From: Symbiodinium kawagutii
Taxonomy: Eukaryota > Sar > Dinophyceae > Suessiales > Symbiodiniaceae
DNA: 64,000 bases
Reading direction: 5' to 3'
Assembly: GCA_009767595.1 (NCBI GenBank)
Contig: VSDK01009033.1
Span: 242,772 to 306,771 of the forward strand
Shown here: positions 53,701 to 62,721 of the stretch, one piece after another
How the letters are laid out: each line of letters begins with the position of its first letter
Numbering within the stretch: position 1 is the stretch's first letter
Made by a program: the position numbers and the translations under genes
Notes under the pieces: model-generated
Told to the model about the DNA's origin: nothing
Database searches by the model: none
What the model saw: the letters and a program-made list of their open reading frames with translations, nothing else

Positions 53701-56700
53701 GATTTGGGGGTACCCCTATTTTGAGAAACCACCAAATAGTTGACCCACTCATGGCTGATAACTGACCACATCAACCATTGATCGTTAATACTACCCATGA
53801 TCAACCATTGTTACCCGTTGTTGACCCTATCAATCATTCTCAATCAGCACCAGCCATACTTGACAGTCTTAGTAGCAATTCCAAATGCTAAACCATTTAA
53901 GTCACTTCTAAGTGATAATTTTGATAACATCAACTAGTCATACCAAACAGCTTGTGTATTCGTGTATATCAATGTTTAACCGTTATTAACCATTATTAGT
54001 CATCATTCTAAACCATGTTTAACCATTTTCAACCATTGTTAGTGTTAGTCATCCCAATCGCCATCTTTACCCATTCTAAGCCCTGCCAGGGCACCAGTGG
54101 GGCAACGCGACTGGCCTTTTCGGAGACCGCTGCGGCACGCATCATGGTGTAAGCATAGAGCCTCAAAAACAAAAAATACTGGGCACTGCGGAGTCGATAC
54201 GGTGGTGATGGGGATGATGGTTGATGATGGTACAGTATTGCTAATCAATGGTGAATTGATGGTTTGGTTAAATGATGGTGAAATGGTGCTAATCGATGGT
54301 CAAATGATGGTGATTGGTTGAACGATGATCACCACATGGCTCATAGAGGATGAGAATAACAAATAATTGCTGCTTGATACTCAAGGAATCATGTCGTTGT
54401 ACTGTTCCCTATGGACCCGTGTATTCCCTATGATTTCCCTATGATTTCCTTCTGGTTTCCCTATGATTTCCCTACGATTTCCCTGTGATTTTCCTACAAT
54501 TTCCTTCTGATTTCCCTATGATTTCCCTATGATTTCCCTCTGATTTCCCTCCGATTTCCCTCTGATTTCCCTCTGATTTCCTTCTGGTTGCCCTATGATT
54601 TCCCTATGATTTCCCTATGATTCCCCTATGATTCCCCTATGATTTCCCTATGATTTCCCTCTGATTTCCTTCTGGTTGCCCTATGATTTCCCTATGATTT
54701 CCCTATGATTCCCCTACGATTTCCCTATGATTTCCCTATGATTCCCCTACGATTTCCCTATGATTTCCCTATGATTCCCCTATGATTCCCCTATGATTTC
54801 CCTATGATTTCCCTCTGATTTCCTTCTGGTTGCCCTATGATTTCCCTATGATTTCCCTCTGATTTCCTTCTGGTTGCCCTATGATTTCCCTATGATTTCC
54901 CTATGATTCCCCTACGATTTCCCTATGATTTCCCTATGATTCCCCTATGATTTCCCTATGATTTCCCTATGATTCCCCTACGATTTCCCTATGATTTCCC
55001 TATGATTCCCCTATGATTTCCCTATGATTTCCCTCTGATTTCCTTCTGGTTTCCCTATAATTTCCCTCTGATTTCCCTATGATTTCGCTGTGGTTTCTTA
55101 GATGCTCCCTAGCCTCTGTGTCTTATTGGCACCCGCACCCATGGCAACAAACAAGCTGTGCAGCTGCCGCCAGGCAACACCACGGGAGGATAGAGCCAAC
55201 CCATCCATAAGGCGGTCTGCAGCAAGTTCCTCACGTGCGATGTGGCCAGCTGGGTCAAGGCTTTAACCATGGTTAACTAGCTGGCTAATGTTAGGGTAGG
55301 AGATATACCAGCTATATAGTCAGGTAAGCTAGTGACTTATTTATACCATATGTTTAATAATAGGGTATGATAAGTCACAATAGTAGGAGATATACCAGCT
55401 ATATATGGCTATGGGTCAATGTTAATCAACCAACTAATGGGGAATAATGACCAACAAAACTATAGGGATAACTTGCTGGTTAATGATGGGGGAACCTGGG
55501 ATACAGGGTGAACTGACCCAAACCCATCCGGTAACATGCAAACCTGTGCCTGTCCCAGGTTACTCAGGTGATGTTTGGCCACCGTGATTTGTTGCACTGA
55601 ATGAACAATGGTTTCCGACACGAACAATGTTGAACAATGGCTACCAGTCAACATTGACTACCATTGGTTTCCAACGATGAACTGGCAATTGTTTTACCAA
55701 TAATTCATTGCTGTTCACAGCCTCAATGGCTTGACAAACAGACGAGACTCTCTCAGTCTCAGTCAAACAAACAAGACCTGTTTAACTGTTTAACCAACCA
55801 TTTCGGGATATCCCAAGTACCATCATGGCTCCCTCCCCACCACTTGGGTTCCTGCAGCCGCAAACTCGACGAATCCACTTGTTAGCAAAGTAAACCCGAG
55901 CGGATTGGAATTTCAGCACGACAAGCAACTACATGTCCCTTTCTTTCAAATGATTAGTACATATCACTATATGTTATACGCTTCCAGATGATTATAGTAA
56001 TCAACATATGCTATGATCCATCATCCTCCACGTTGCGCAACGTGATCCTGTGGCTACCAACAGCCACGGCCAAGGCTCTGCAGCAATTCGGGATTGTTCA
56101 GCAGTTGCTCTGCCAGGAAGCCTAGACATGCGAAGCAGCAGATGCCCATGATGGACATCGAGCTGCTCAGCTTTCCTCAGCGGTCAGCAAGCGGTTCCAA
56201 TGGGATAGGAAAATGGCACAATTAACAGCATTAACAACTAACCATGGGATGGTTGATGAACTTTGATGATGGTTGATGATGGTTGAGTCCTGGCTGTTAG
56301 CCGCAACACTAACAACACCACCAACAACACCACCGGCAACACCAACAAGAAGACCACCGGCAACACCAACACCAACAACACCAAAACCACCAGCAACAAC
56401 AAGAACAAGACACCGCAATACTAGGGCTCGAGCAAAAGAAGTAAAACCTGTCGTTGAAAAGCCTATTGATCTGCTACTTGTTTTGTTCCAGGTAACGGAT
56501 GGAACCCTTGTAATCACCATCTAGGCACGATTTCATGGCAACAAATCATCCACCAATGGCACTGGGCCGCCGCTGTGATGGCTGCCGATCGTCGTTTCGA
56601 CTGTGATGCTGCCAATGACATGGGGGGGGTTATCACTGCCGCAAAGGATTCACTTGCCATAGAGGGTGGTCATCCTTCGACAAAGTTTTCTGGCTCTGGC

Positions 56701-56904
56701 CTCCTCAGAACTCCAAGCTATATATGGGCATGCCAGTGACCATTGGAGAAGACAAAAGTTTCACTGGTGAATGATCAGAGTGATGAGATAAGCGTGTTCA
56801 TTCCATGCTTACAGTTGAAAAGGCACCGAGAAGCATGCCATGAAAAGCGGCTGGATACACTTGGGCTTGGAACTCCCACTCCGGGTGTGCAATCTGCGTT
56901 TCTG

Positions 56905-56954
<50 letters not shown>

Positions 56955-59900
56955 ACAACATCGAATTAAGTCTACATCCCGCACAGTCACGCAATTTCAC
57001 GGACCATTCACCAGCAGTCAGCCAGCCATTCGCCACCGTTTTCAGCTTACCGAGCCCAGGCTCCACTACATTGCCGCAGGGTAGCCTTGATGGGCCCCCG
57101 GGAATGGTGCGCTCGGTTAGTCATGTCATGGTGAGCCACCGTTGGTAAGTCATGCTTGGCAATGTCGGTGGCGCTTGGTGGTCATGAAAATGCTTGGAAA
57201 TGGAGACAGGTTCAACGTATCATGTTGGCAATACGTAAAAATATTGTCGTGCAAAGCAAAGAATTAACGCTTTATACTAGTGATGGTTAGCCAACGATGA
57301 TTCACTAATGATCTTTGGTAATAGTGATCCTGGCACACCACCACTGGGTACTACTGCTTGGTCAATGATTACTAATCACGATAGTGACATCAAGAAACTG
57401 ATTCCCTAGCATCTACCGGTTCATCGGGAAGGGCATTCCAATCGAAACTGGTCATTTGACTGGTATTTGGGAGGGTCTATCTTAGACTCCAGGAGTGTAC
57501 ATAATGTGCAAAAACATTTGTTGGGATCATGTGGAATCTCATTCCCCAATTTTACAAAAAGTAGGTCGTGATGTACTACTTGTGGATCCCCAGTTAGTGA
57601 CTGGCAACTAACCATGGTTATAGGGGTTGTAGGCTACCTTATAGGGTTAATGGCCATGGTCATAACCCCAGCTGCACATCCAAGTATAAGTCGAAAGTGA
57701 CGTACCTCCATAGTGGATGATGGATATGGATCAAAATCATCACATCGGCATTCTTGAAAAGTTGTACATGTTTGGATTCCTCCCACACAAACAAAAAAGA
57801 TATGGCTGGAACGCTAACCAGCAAGTGCAAACAAATTCTCCTGAGAAATATTGAAGGCCAAAGTCTCGTCGAAAATCCAAATGCTTTCCATCCGAAAAGA
57901 GGACACGATCATACGTTTCCCGAATAATTCACTCTGAGAAATGTCGAGAACATCTACTTAACCAGGCTTTCCCAGCAAAAGCTTGATATCAGCCGGTTGA
58001 TGATTTTCAAACAAAGTGAACACTATCTATTTGCCATCAATATTAAGCAATCGGACCCAACATCAACCATTAACAATCATTACTGTACCTGTCATCCCCA
58101 ACCACCATTTAACATTTCATAGCCATTACAAACCATCACAAAGCACTCTTACTGTAACACCATCAAGTCATTACGAAACATCACTGATCAATCACAATCA
58201 AGATGAAGCGTCATCAGCTGTGACCAAACATCATTGACCATCATTTTGATCATTAATCATCATTCACTATCACCATGACCAAGCACCATTCACCACTAAT
58301 CAGTACTAAGTTAGCACCAATATGAACATCATGAACAAAATCAATAACCATCATTAATCATCATTCACTATCACCATGACCAAGCACAATTCACCACTAA
58401 TCAGTACTAAGTTAGCACCAATATGAACATCATGAACAAAAATCAATAACCATCATCAATCATCATTCACTATCACCACGACCAAACACCGTTAGCCATT
58501 AATCAGTACTAAGTAAGTATCAATATAAACATCATGAACAAATAATCAATAAGCATCGTTAATCACTACCCACTAACAAGTGACTAACAAGTACTAACCA
58601 ACCTATCAACCAGCTGCCACCCGTCACCTGCTTCACCATGGGTATGACCCATTTCGGACGCAGCCAGGCCTGAACGAGGTTCCACTCCTCCAGGGCCCTC
58701 TCCATATCCATGTCTTTAAAGACGCGCAAGCCGAAGCTGTCCTGAGGCCGAAGGGAAGGATGCGTGACCATCAATGCTGAAGTGGTGATGAATGAAAGGT
58801 GGTAAATGACATTGTTGATGAACTGGTTGATCAATATTTATCATGATGACAATCTTAGTTCTTGATTAATGAAATTTGATAAATACCCACTGGTAAACTA
58901 ACCTGGAAGATGAAAACCACAGTTTTTGTGGGTGAACTACGTATAATAAATAGTGGATTGTCCATTTCCAGGTTGGTTCACTCGGAGGAACAGCTCATGA
59001 TGATTTTGCTCATGGTTACTAGTGATCACAACCGTGAATGAGTGGTGAACAAAATCAGCAGCTGGATAATGGTCATTCAAAGGGGATAATGACTGGCAAT
59101 CATGGCGACATACGACTGTTGATACCATGTGCCTCCGGCCGTTCACATCCCCTAAATGACCAGACTAGTCTACCTGTTGAGATGCTCATCTCTCTTTTTT
59201 GTTGGATGGCTATACCGTACCCACAAGCAACGATATCGAATCCAGAGCTGTGCTGCTGATTCAACTGGTGACCATTGCGGTTCCCTAGCTGTTGGATCCA
59301 GAATAGTATCCCTAAGGGTTCGATGGTTGCGTTGAAGTTGCGCTGAAGCAGACAGTCAACAACGGGCTCAGGTCAACAAGGACAACAGCCACTTTCGTTG
59401 CTGTGGAAATGCGGTATGCGCTTAGGAATTCACTGGCACACAGTAACAATTTGCAACAATGGCTTTAAAAAAAGCCACTAAGATTAAGACAGAGGCAGAA
59501 CAATGATTGAGTCCCGACTTAGCAAGAAAGATGCTTAAGTACATAAAGCAACAGTTGGAATGTTATCAACAAGACAGAAGTGCGGGAAGTTTCACCTAGC
59601 ACGAAATCAAGCTATACCAGTTTGGTATGTGAATCCGTGGTCCGTGTAATCATGAATAGGTTATACTCACGTGCGTATTGTTTCAAGGACGGTATCTTAT
59701 ATAGGTTCAAGTTGATGGGCAGAACAGCCTGCTCCAATTAGTTGCTCCTAGTGCCCATCTAAAAACAACCAATAAATATGTGTGGTGGCTTTTTAGCATG
59801 GTAACCATTCAGTTGTTGTAATGGCCAACAACATCCAAAGAACAACCAACAAACATTTGGCCAGGTGAACAGATTGAACATCACTGGTGGGTGAAATCTT

Positions 59901-62721
59901 TCAGGTTCATCATTCCCCTGAAGCCATGACTGTCTTGTTGCCACGCAGCTGCTGCGTTTTGTGTGAAGAAACCATGGCAGAATTCCATCAGTCGGGGACC
60001 CAACGCTACCAAGCAGAAATGAACACACACACACACCCATGCTGAGGTGCATTATGGACAACAAGTGCATCTATGGACAATGTTCAATTCCTTAGTATAG
60101 ATTGAATTATTGCAGGAAAAGGTGCGATGCAAACGTGTTCATGTTTATGACATGATTCGCTATGACATGATTCGCTATGACATCCCGAAACGGGATGGAA
60201 GTGCAGACGGCTTCTACCAACTGAGATGCCAATGGTGTTGGAATGACGCCCAAGAAACTGCAGAACCTCTCAATGATCAACGGTTGTCCAAAACGATGGT
60301 TTCTCAAAATGGGGGTATCCCCAAAATGATGAGTTTCAGCCTGTAAATGGCCAATATTGGATGATTTGGGGGTCCCCTATATTGAGAAACACCTAAATTG
60401 CATTGCTTCTTTTTGGTGCTCAGAACGGCTGGATGTCCGATTGAACTCTGTTAGCTCCAGCGCCCAAGAATCAATAGCAAGTTCGAGTCCGCAGCAAATG
60501 TGAAGGTGACAGAAGCAAACCTGTGCTTGCGCAGTCAAAGCTGCAGAAAAACACTTTAGAAAGTATCAGGACTGCCGGAACTCATGAAGCAACGAAGGAA
60601 GTAAATTAGCTTGTGCCTGACACAGTGTGCCAGTAGGACGAGACTCTTGACAAGACTTGGTATATCTGAGCTCAAAGCCTAGAACTGAAGCATATATATG
60701 CTCAATATTTTTTTAGAAAACAAGCCAACATTCACGGTGGAAAAATTTACGTGGGACTATACAAATGCAAAGAAATTGACGTCACAACCCAAACAACTCC
60801 AAAGTTCAATAAAATAATGTTCTGCGCAGTAATTCAATCATCCGATGGTGAAACAATGAGATGCTGTTTCCTGAGCATAAAAACGCATAAGCATAATCCA
60901 TTTCGGAACCTGCTCTTCGCTTGTCACAGGAGTCTGCCATTCCCACCAGTGCAGTTCAGAAACCATGACCAAGCGCAAGGACATCAAGGAGAAAGAGAGG
61001 CCAGGTAGTATGTCAAGTAAGCTACCTGCGGTGAACATGAGGCTGTGCTCTCAGGTGGTAAAGTCATTCTGGTGCAAAGAACATCAAAGAACACAGAACG
61101 ACCAATGATTCTCCCAGTGAACAACAAGCAGATTCTCCAACAACAGCAATGGGCATGGTGAGCTTGAGCCCGTTGTGATGCGGGTTGAACGGGTTGAACG
61201 GTTGCCTCCCATCAGATCATGTCGTTCTGGCTGGGAAGCATCTCAAGTGTCTGTTGCTAGGCCACCAGCGCAGGCAACAGTTCTGAACCCGGCGGTCGTG
61301 TATTGAAATTCTATGAAATTCTGTGACCTTCATTGTGGCTCTGGAAGTTCACCATCAATCCCCAAAACAGTTGAGTCAGTGGCTCAGCAAGAAATGTCGT
61401 GGCGAGCCAAGCGTGCCTCTTGGGGGCTGATGGTTGACGGCAGAAATCGATGTAGGCAGCTAGGCTGTACAAAAATGTCTGGTTGAGTTCTCCATGAATC
61501 AACTAGACTGGACATAAGTAGATCCAAATGTAGATGCAAAAACTGCTTTAACACCGGTCACTTCGTGGCTTTTTCACCCAAAGTTGCGATTCACAAAGAT
61601 TGGTGAAGTCATAGCAGTGGAGAGACCAGCTGATGCCTAGTCCTTGCAACTTACAAGCTTGGGTCGGGCTTATGCTACAGCTGTGTGATACAGCAATCAA
61701 TCCACGTGGTGATGAAGATGATAATCCACATAGGTGTTTCTCAAAATAGGGGACCCCCAAACCATCCAATGTCACTTAATCCATTTATAGTACGAGACCA
61801 GCCATTTTTTGGGCTCCCAATTTTGAGAAATCCCCACTTGATCATGCTGGCAATCCATAGATGCAGAGTCTGTACCCAACCAACAGCTGGCTTTGAGGAA
61901 ATCGACACCAGCAGAGTTTCAGAAGACTTCCAGGCCAGGTGGTGCAAGCTATATCTTCAACGGAAGAATCACTGACTGCAATGGCGAATGAACATGGCTA
62001 CTATGGATTCCTATACCAATGGATTCCTTCTCCGGCTGAAGACTGGTCCTCAAGAGATGGACACTGCTGATAAAACAAGGTCCGGGTAAATATCCGGAAT
62101 CAAAAATTGCGAAAACATGAATCTGATCACGATCTGCCTGATAAGCATGGTGTCATCCGGTTTGTAATTCTTGTTTGTCGCAATAGTCTAGGACGTTATG
62201 GGCACCGGCATGGCTGGCTGGTTCCGAACGAGTACAACTATCCACTGTGCTTGGGACCGCACAAGGGCATACGATTTCATTGTCTTGCCGCAATCCGCAA
62301 GAAACATAATTCCCAATCTATAATATGTGATATGGTGATTACCACCAGTCTTTAACTACTCATCATTAGTCTCCCAGAAACCTGGAAAACCTTCCAACTA
62401 CTCTCTCTCTCTCTCTACCTCGTTCTCTCTCAATAGGAAAGTATTCTCCACCTCTTATCACGGGCAGTTCCGCTGATTAGGGAAGGATCTTGCGGAAGCT
62501 GTGTGACAATCATCACCATTGGAAGCTCACCAGCTCTCCAGTTAATATCCCACAAATTGGTCCGATGCCGATGGGCAAGCCATTTCTCCATGCGAATGTT
62601 CATGCACGCAAGCTGGAACACAGAGTGGTACGCAACAAATAGTGACTACTGACCTCTGCCAGGAAGAGAGTCGCCACAAAATCTGGAAGCCAAAACCAAG
62701 GCTTTTTGAGTGGCGAAAGCG
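50560..62721 (-). CDS. Gene 1 (span): multi-pass membrane protein, unnamed dinoflagellate family, 5' end probably outside
   Basis: Eighteen minus-strand exons can be chained with no phase conflict: 1,622 nt, which is two leftover bases plus 540 codons including a TAA. Donors in the chain are 9 GT, 4 GC and 4 GA; all acceptors are AG. The product has several hydrophobic stretches (exons at 61328, 56065, 54095, 51515 and 50560), so it is probably an integral membrane protein. The segment SEKASRVAPLVNSW, then DHDRQYVVQYIIQSEAGFY, then KGVRLTA is what I recall from a large uncharacterised dinoflagellate membrane family; no database was consulted. No catalytic motif is visible. The first exon listed starts inside a codon and has no ATG, so more exons lie upstream, perhaps at 63.0-63.4 kb or beyond the window. 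Gene 2 follows 589 bp downstream on the same strand. Confidence 0.6.
51515..51604 (-). CDS. Gene 1 exon: VVQYIIQSEAGFYLKGVRLT
   Basis: Acceptor AACCCGAG|GTT. Peptide VVQYIIQSEAGFYLKGVRLT then AGSVQKMSCS. Donor TCG|GTGCTG in phase 0. If unspliced, the frame would stop 5 codons later (VLAKS then TAA). Confidence 0.7.
52509..52571 (-). CDS. Gene 1 exon: VNSWKFEGAKVKSLMDHDRQ
   Basis: Acceptor CGGCTGAG|GTG, GC donor CAATAC|GCACCT, phase 0-0. Peptide VNSWKFEGAKVKSLMDHDRQ plus Y. Joining to VVQYIIQSEAGF restores a pattern I expected before locating the downstream exon, which supports both edges. Confidence 0.75.
53634..53733. mobile_element. A-family element, copy 6
   Basis: Near-perfect ends: GGTGGTTTCTCAAAATGGGG and CCCCTATTTTGAGAAACCAC. 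About 100 bp. Confidence 0.7.
54095..54185 (-). CDS. Gene 1 exon: membrane helix then SEKASRVAPL
   Basis: Acceptor GACTCCGCAG|T, donor CCACTG|GTGCCC. Peptide AQYFLFLRLYAYTMMRAAAV then SEKASRVAPL, joined in phase 0 to VNSWKFEG in the next exon. The combined motif is part of the recalled dinoflagellate family pattern. Confidence 0.75.
54413..55100. repeat. 11-bp minisatellite (TTTCCCTATGA)n with higher-order structure
   Basis: About 60 units over 690 bp, with variants TTCCCCTACGA, TTTCCCTCTGA and TTCCTTCTGGTTGCC recurring in the same order, so longer blocks have been duplicated. In the gene 1 intron between the exons at 55171 and 54185. Confidence 0.9.
55171..55229 (-). CDS. Gene 1 exon: ELAADRLMDGLALSSRGVA
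   Basis: Acceptor CACGTGAG|GAA opens ELAADRLMDGLALSSRGVA. A GC donor (CCTG|GCGGCA) in phase 2 fits the next exon. The frame stays open further (WRQLHSLFVAMGAG), so the exon could be longer. Confidence 0.55.
55406..55526. mobile_element. B-family element, copy 7
   Basis: TGGCTATGGGTCAATGTTAA ... ACAGGGTGAACTGACCC, about 121 bp. Confidence 0.6.
55825..55877 (-). CDS. Gene 1 exon: DSSSLRLQEPKWWGGSH
   Basis: Acceptor TAACAAG|TG in phase 1 gives DSSSLRLQEPKWWGGSH. A GA donor (CAT|GATGGT) keeps the next exon in phase 0; a GT donor three bases further on would not. Medium support. Confidence 0.45.
56065..56175 (-). CDS. Gene 1 exon: transmembrane segment MSIMGICCFACLGFLAEQLL
   Basis: Entry GCTGAG|GA in phase 1, GC donor CGTG|GCTGTT. 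The peptide MSIMGICCFACLGFLAEQLL is a clear hydrophobic helix, followed by NNPELLQSLGR. Plus-strand frames across the island are interrupted. Confidence 0.7.
56904..56954. repeat. (CAT)n microsatellite
   Basis: About 16 units, on the left flank of the gene 1 exon at 57012. Confidence 0.95.
57012..57111 (-). CDS. Gene 1 exon: VVEPGLGKLKTVANGWLTA
   Basis: Phase-0 frame RTIPGGPSRLPCGN then VVEPGLGKLKTVANGWLTA, with donor GCTG|GTGAAT leading correctly into the next exon. Two alternative shorter exons can be drawn in the same island (one with donor GCTCG|GTAAGC), so the edges are uncertain. Confidence 0.45.
58256..58560. repeat. Three tandem copies of a 101-bp unit
   Basis: Unit begins AATCATCATTCACTATCACC and includes AATCAGTACTAAGTTAGCAC; copies start near 58256, 58356 and 58458. 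Confidence 0.85.
58628..58741 (-). CDS. Gene 1 exon: FKDMDMERALEEWNLVQAWL
   Basis: Thirty-eight codons in phase 0-0 with acceptor CGGCCTCAG|GAC and donor AAGCAG|GTGACG. Peptides FKDMDMERALEEWNLVQAWL and RPKWVIPMVKQ. Strong codon bias. Left intron flank is CCATCAACC-rich and right flank GGTGATGAATG-rich. Confidence 0.75.
59098..59132 (-). CDS. Gene 1 small exon: TWYQQSYVAMI
   Basis: A 35-nt candidate (TWYQQSYVAMI) between GGAG|GC and ATT|GCCAGT. It is proposed mainly because it carries phase 1 from the previous exon to phase 0 of the next. The sequence signal alone is weak. Confidence 0.3.
59273..59342 (-). CDS. Gene 1 exon: NFNATIEPLGILFWIQQLGN
   Basis: Pyrimidine-rich acceptor GTCTGCTTCAG|CGC and donor AATG|GTCACC. 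Peptide NFNATIEPLGILFWIQQLGN, partly hydrophobic. This frame has the highest third-position GC of the three. Confidence 0.6.
59899..60005 (-). CDS. Gene 1 exon: LMEFCHGFFTQNAAAAWQQD
   Basis: Phase-1 entry after TTGGTAG gives 35 codons including LMEFCHGFFTQNAAAAWQQD and SHGFRGMMNLK. The donor is GA (AAA|GATTTC), phase 0. The competing frames read poorly. Confidence 0.6.
60185..60266 (-). CDS. Gene 1 exon: VLQFLGRHSNTIGISVGRSR
   Basis: Acceptor TTGAGAG|GTT in phase 0 gives VLQFLGRHSNTIGISVGRSR. The donor would be GA (TCGG|GATGTC). A second open frame (SFLGVIPTPLASQLVEAVCT) looks equally protein-like but does not fit the phase of the exon at 60910, so the frame is provisional. Confidence 0.4.
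60297..60393. mobile_element. A-family element, copy 7
   Basis: TGGTTTCTCAAAATGGGGGT ... GTCCCCTATATTGAGAAACA. Starts 31 bp upstream of the gene 1 exon acceptor at 60266. Confidence 0.65.
60910..61025 (-). CDS. Gene 1 exon: SLLDILPGLSFSLMSLRLVM
   Basis: Acceptor ACCGCAG|GT and donor GAGCAG|GTTCCG. The leading GT completes the split glycine codon from the previous exon. Peptide SLLDILPGLSFSLMSLRLVM, then VSELHWWEWQTPVTSEEQ. Both edges and phases agree with the flanking exons. Confidence 0.7.
61328..61478 (-). CDS. Gene 1 exon: LAAYIDFCRQPSAPKRHAWL
   Basis: Fifty codons of clean coding sequence, with peptides LAAYIDFCRQPSAPKRHAWL and TTFLAEPLTQLFWGLMVNFQ, the latter membrane-like. Acceptor AACCAG|ACA, donor GAAG|GTCACA, phase 0 to 1. 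The other frames are shorter or stop-interrupted. Confidence 0.7.
61733..61835. mobile_element. A-family element, copy 8
   Basis: GGTGTTTCTCAAAATAGGGG ... CCCAATTTTGAGAAATCCCC, about 103 bp. Confidence 0.65.
62180..62244 (-). CDS. Gene 1 exon: SEPASHAGAHNVLDYC
   Basis: Acceptor AAGCACAG|TG and a GA donor TGC|GACAAA. The 21 full codons include SEPASHAGAHNVLDYC. Phase 1 in, 0 out, so it joins the exon at 61478 without a shift. The GA donor makes the right edge less certain. Confidence 0.45.
62531..62612 (-). CDS. Gene 1 exon: MEKWLAHRHRTNLWDINW
   Basis: Acceptor TTCCAG|CTT and textbook donor GCTG|GTGAGC frame 27 codons including MEKWLAHRHRTNLWDINW. Phases 0 in and 1 out fit both neighbours. 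Confidence 0.6.
62654..62721 (-). CDS. Gene 1 exon: KKPWFWLPDFVATLFLAE
   Basis: In-frame peptide includes KKPWFWLPDFVATLFLAE. The donor is a near-consensus GAG|GTCAGT and the acceptor is GGAG|CG. It enters in phase 1 and leaves in phase 0. The FLAE ending resembles TTFLAEPLTQLF in the exon at 61328. The upstream connection is not resolved. Confidence 0.5.

Noticed and set aside
56273-56440. ACCACCAAC-rich plus-strand frame (TPPTTPPATPTRRPP)
   Set aside because: Simple-sequence composition in intron; no splice sites or bias.
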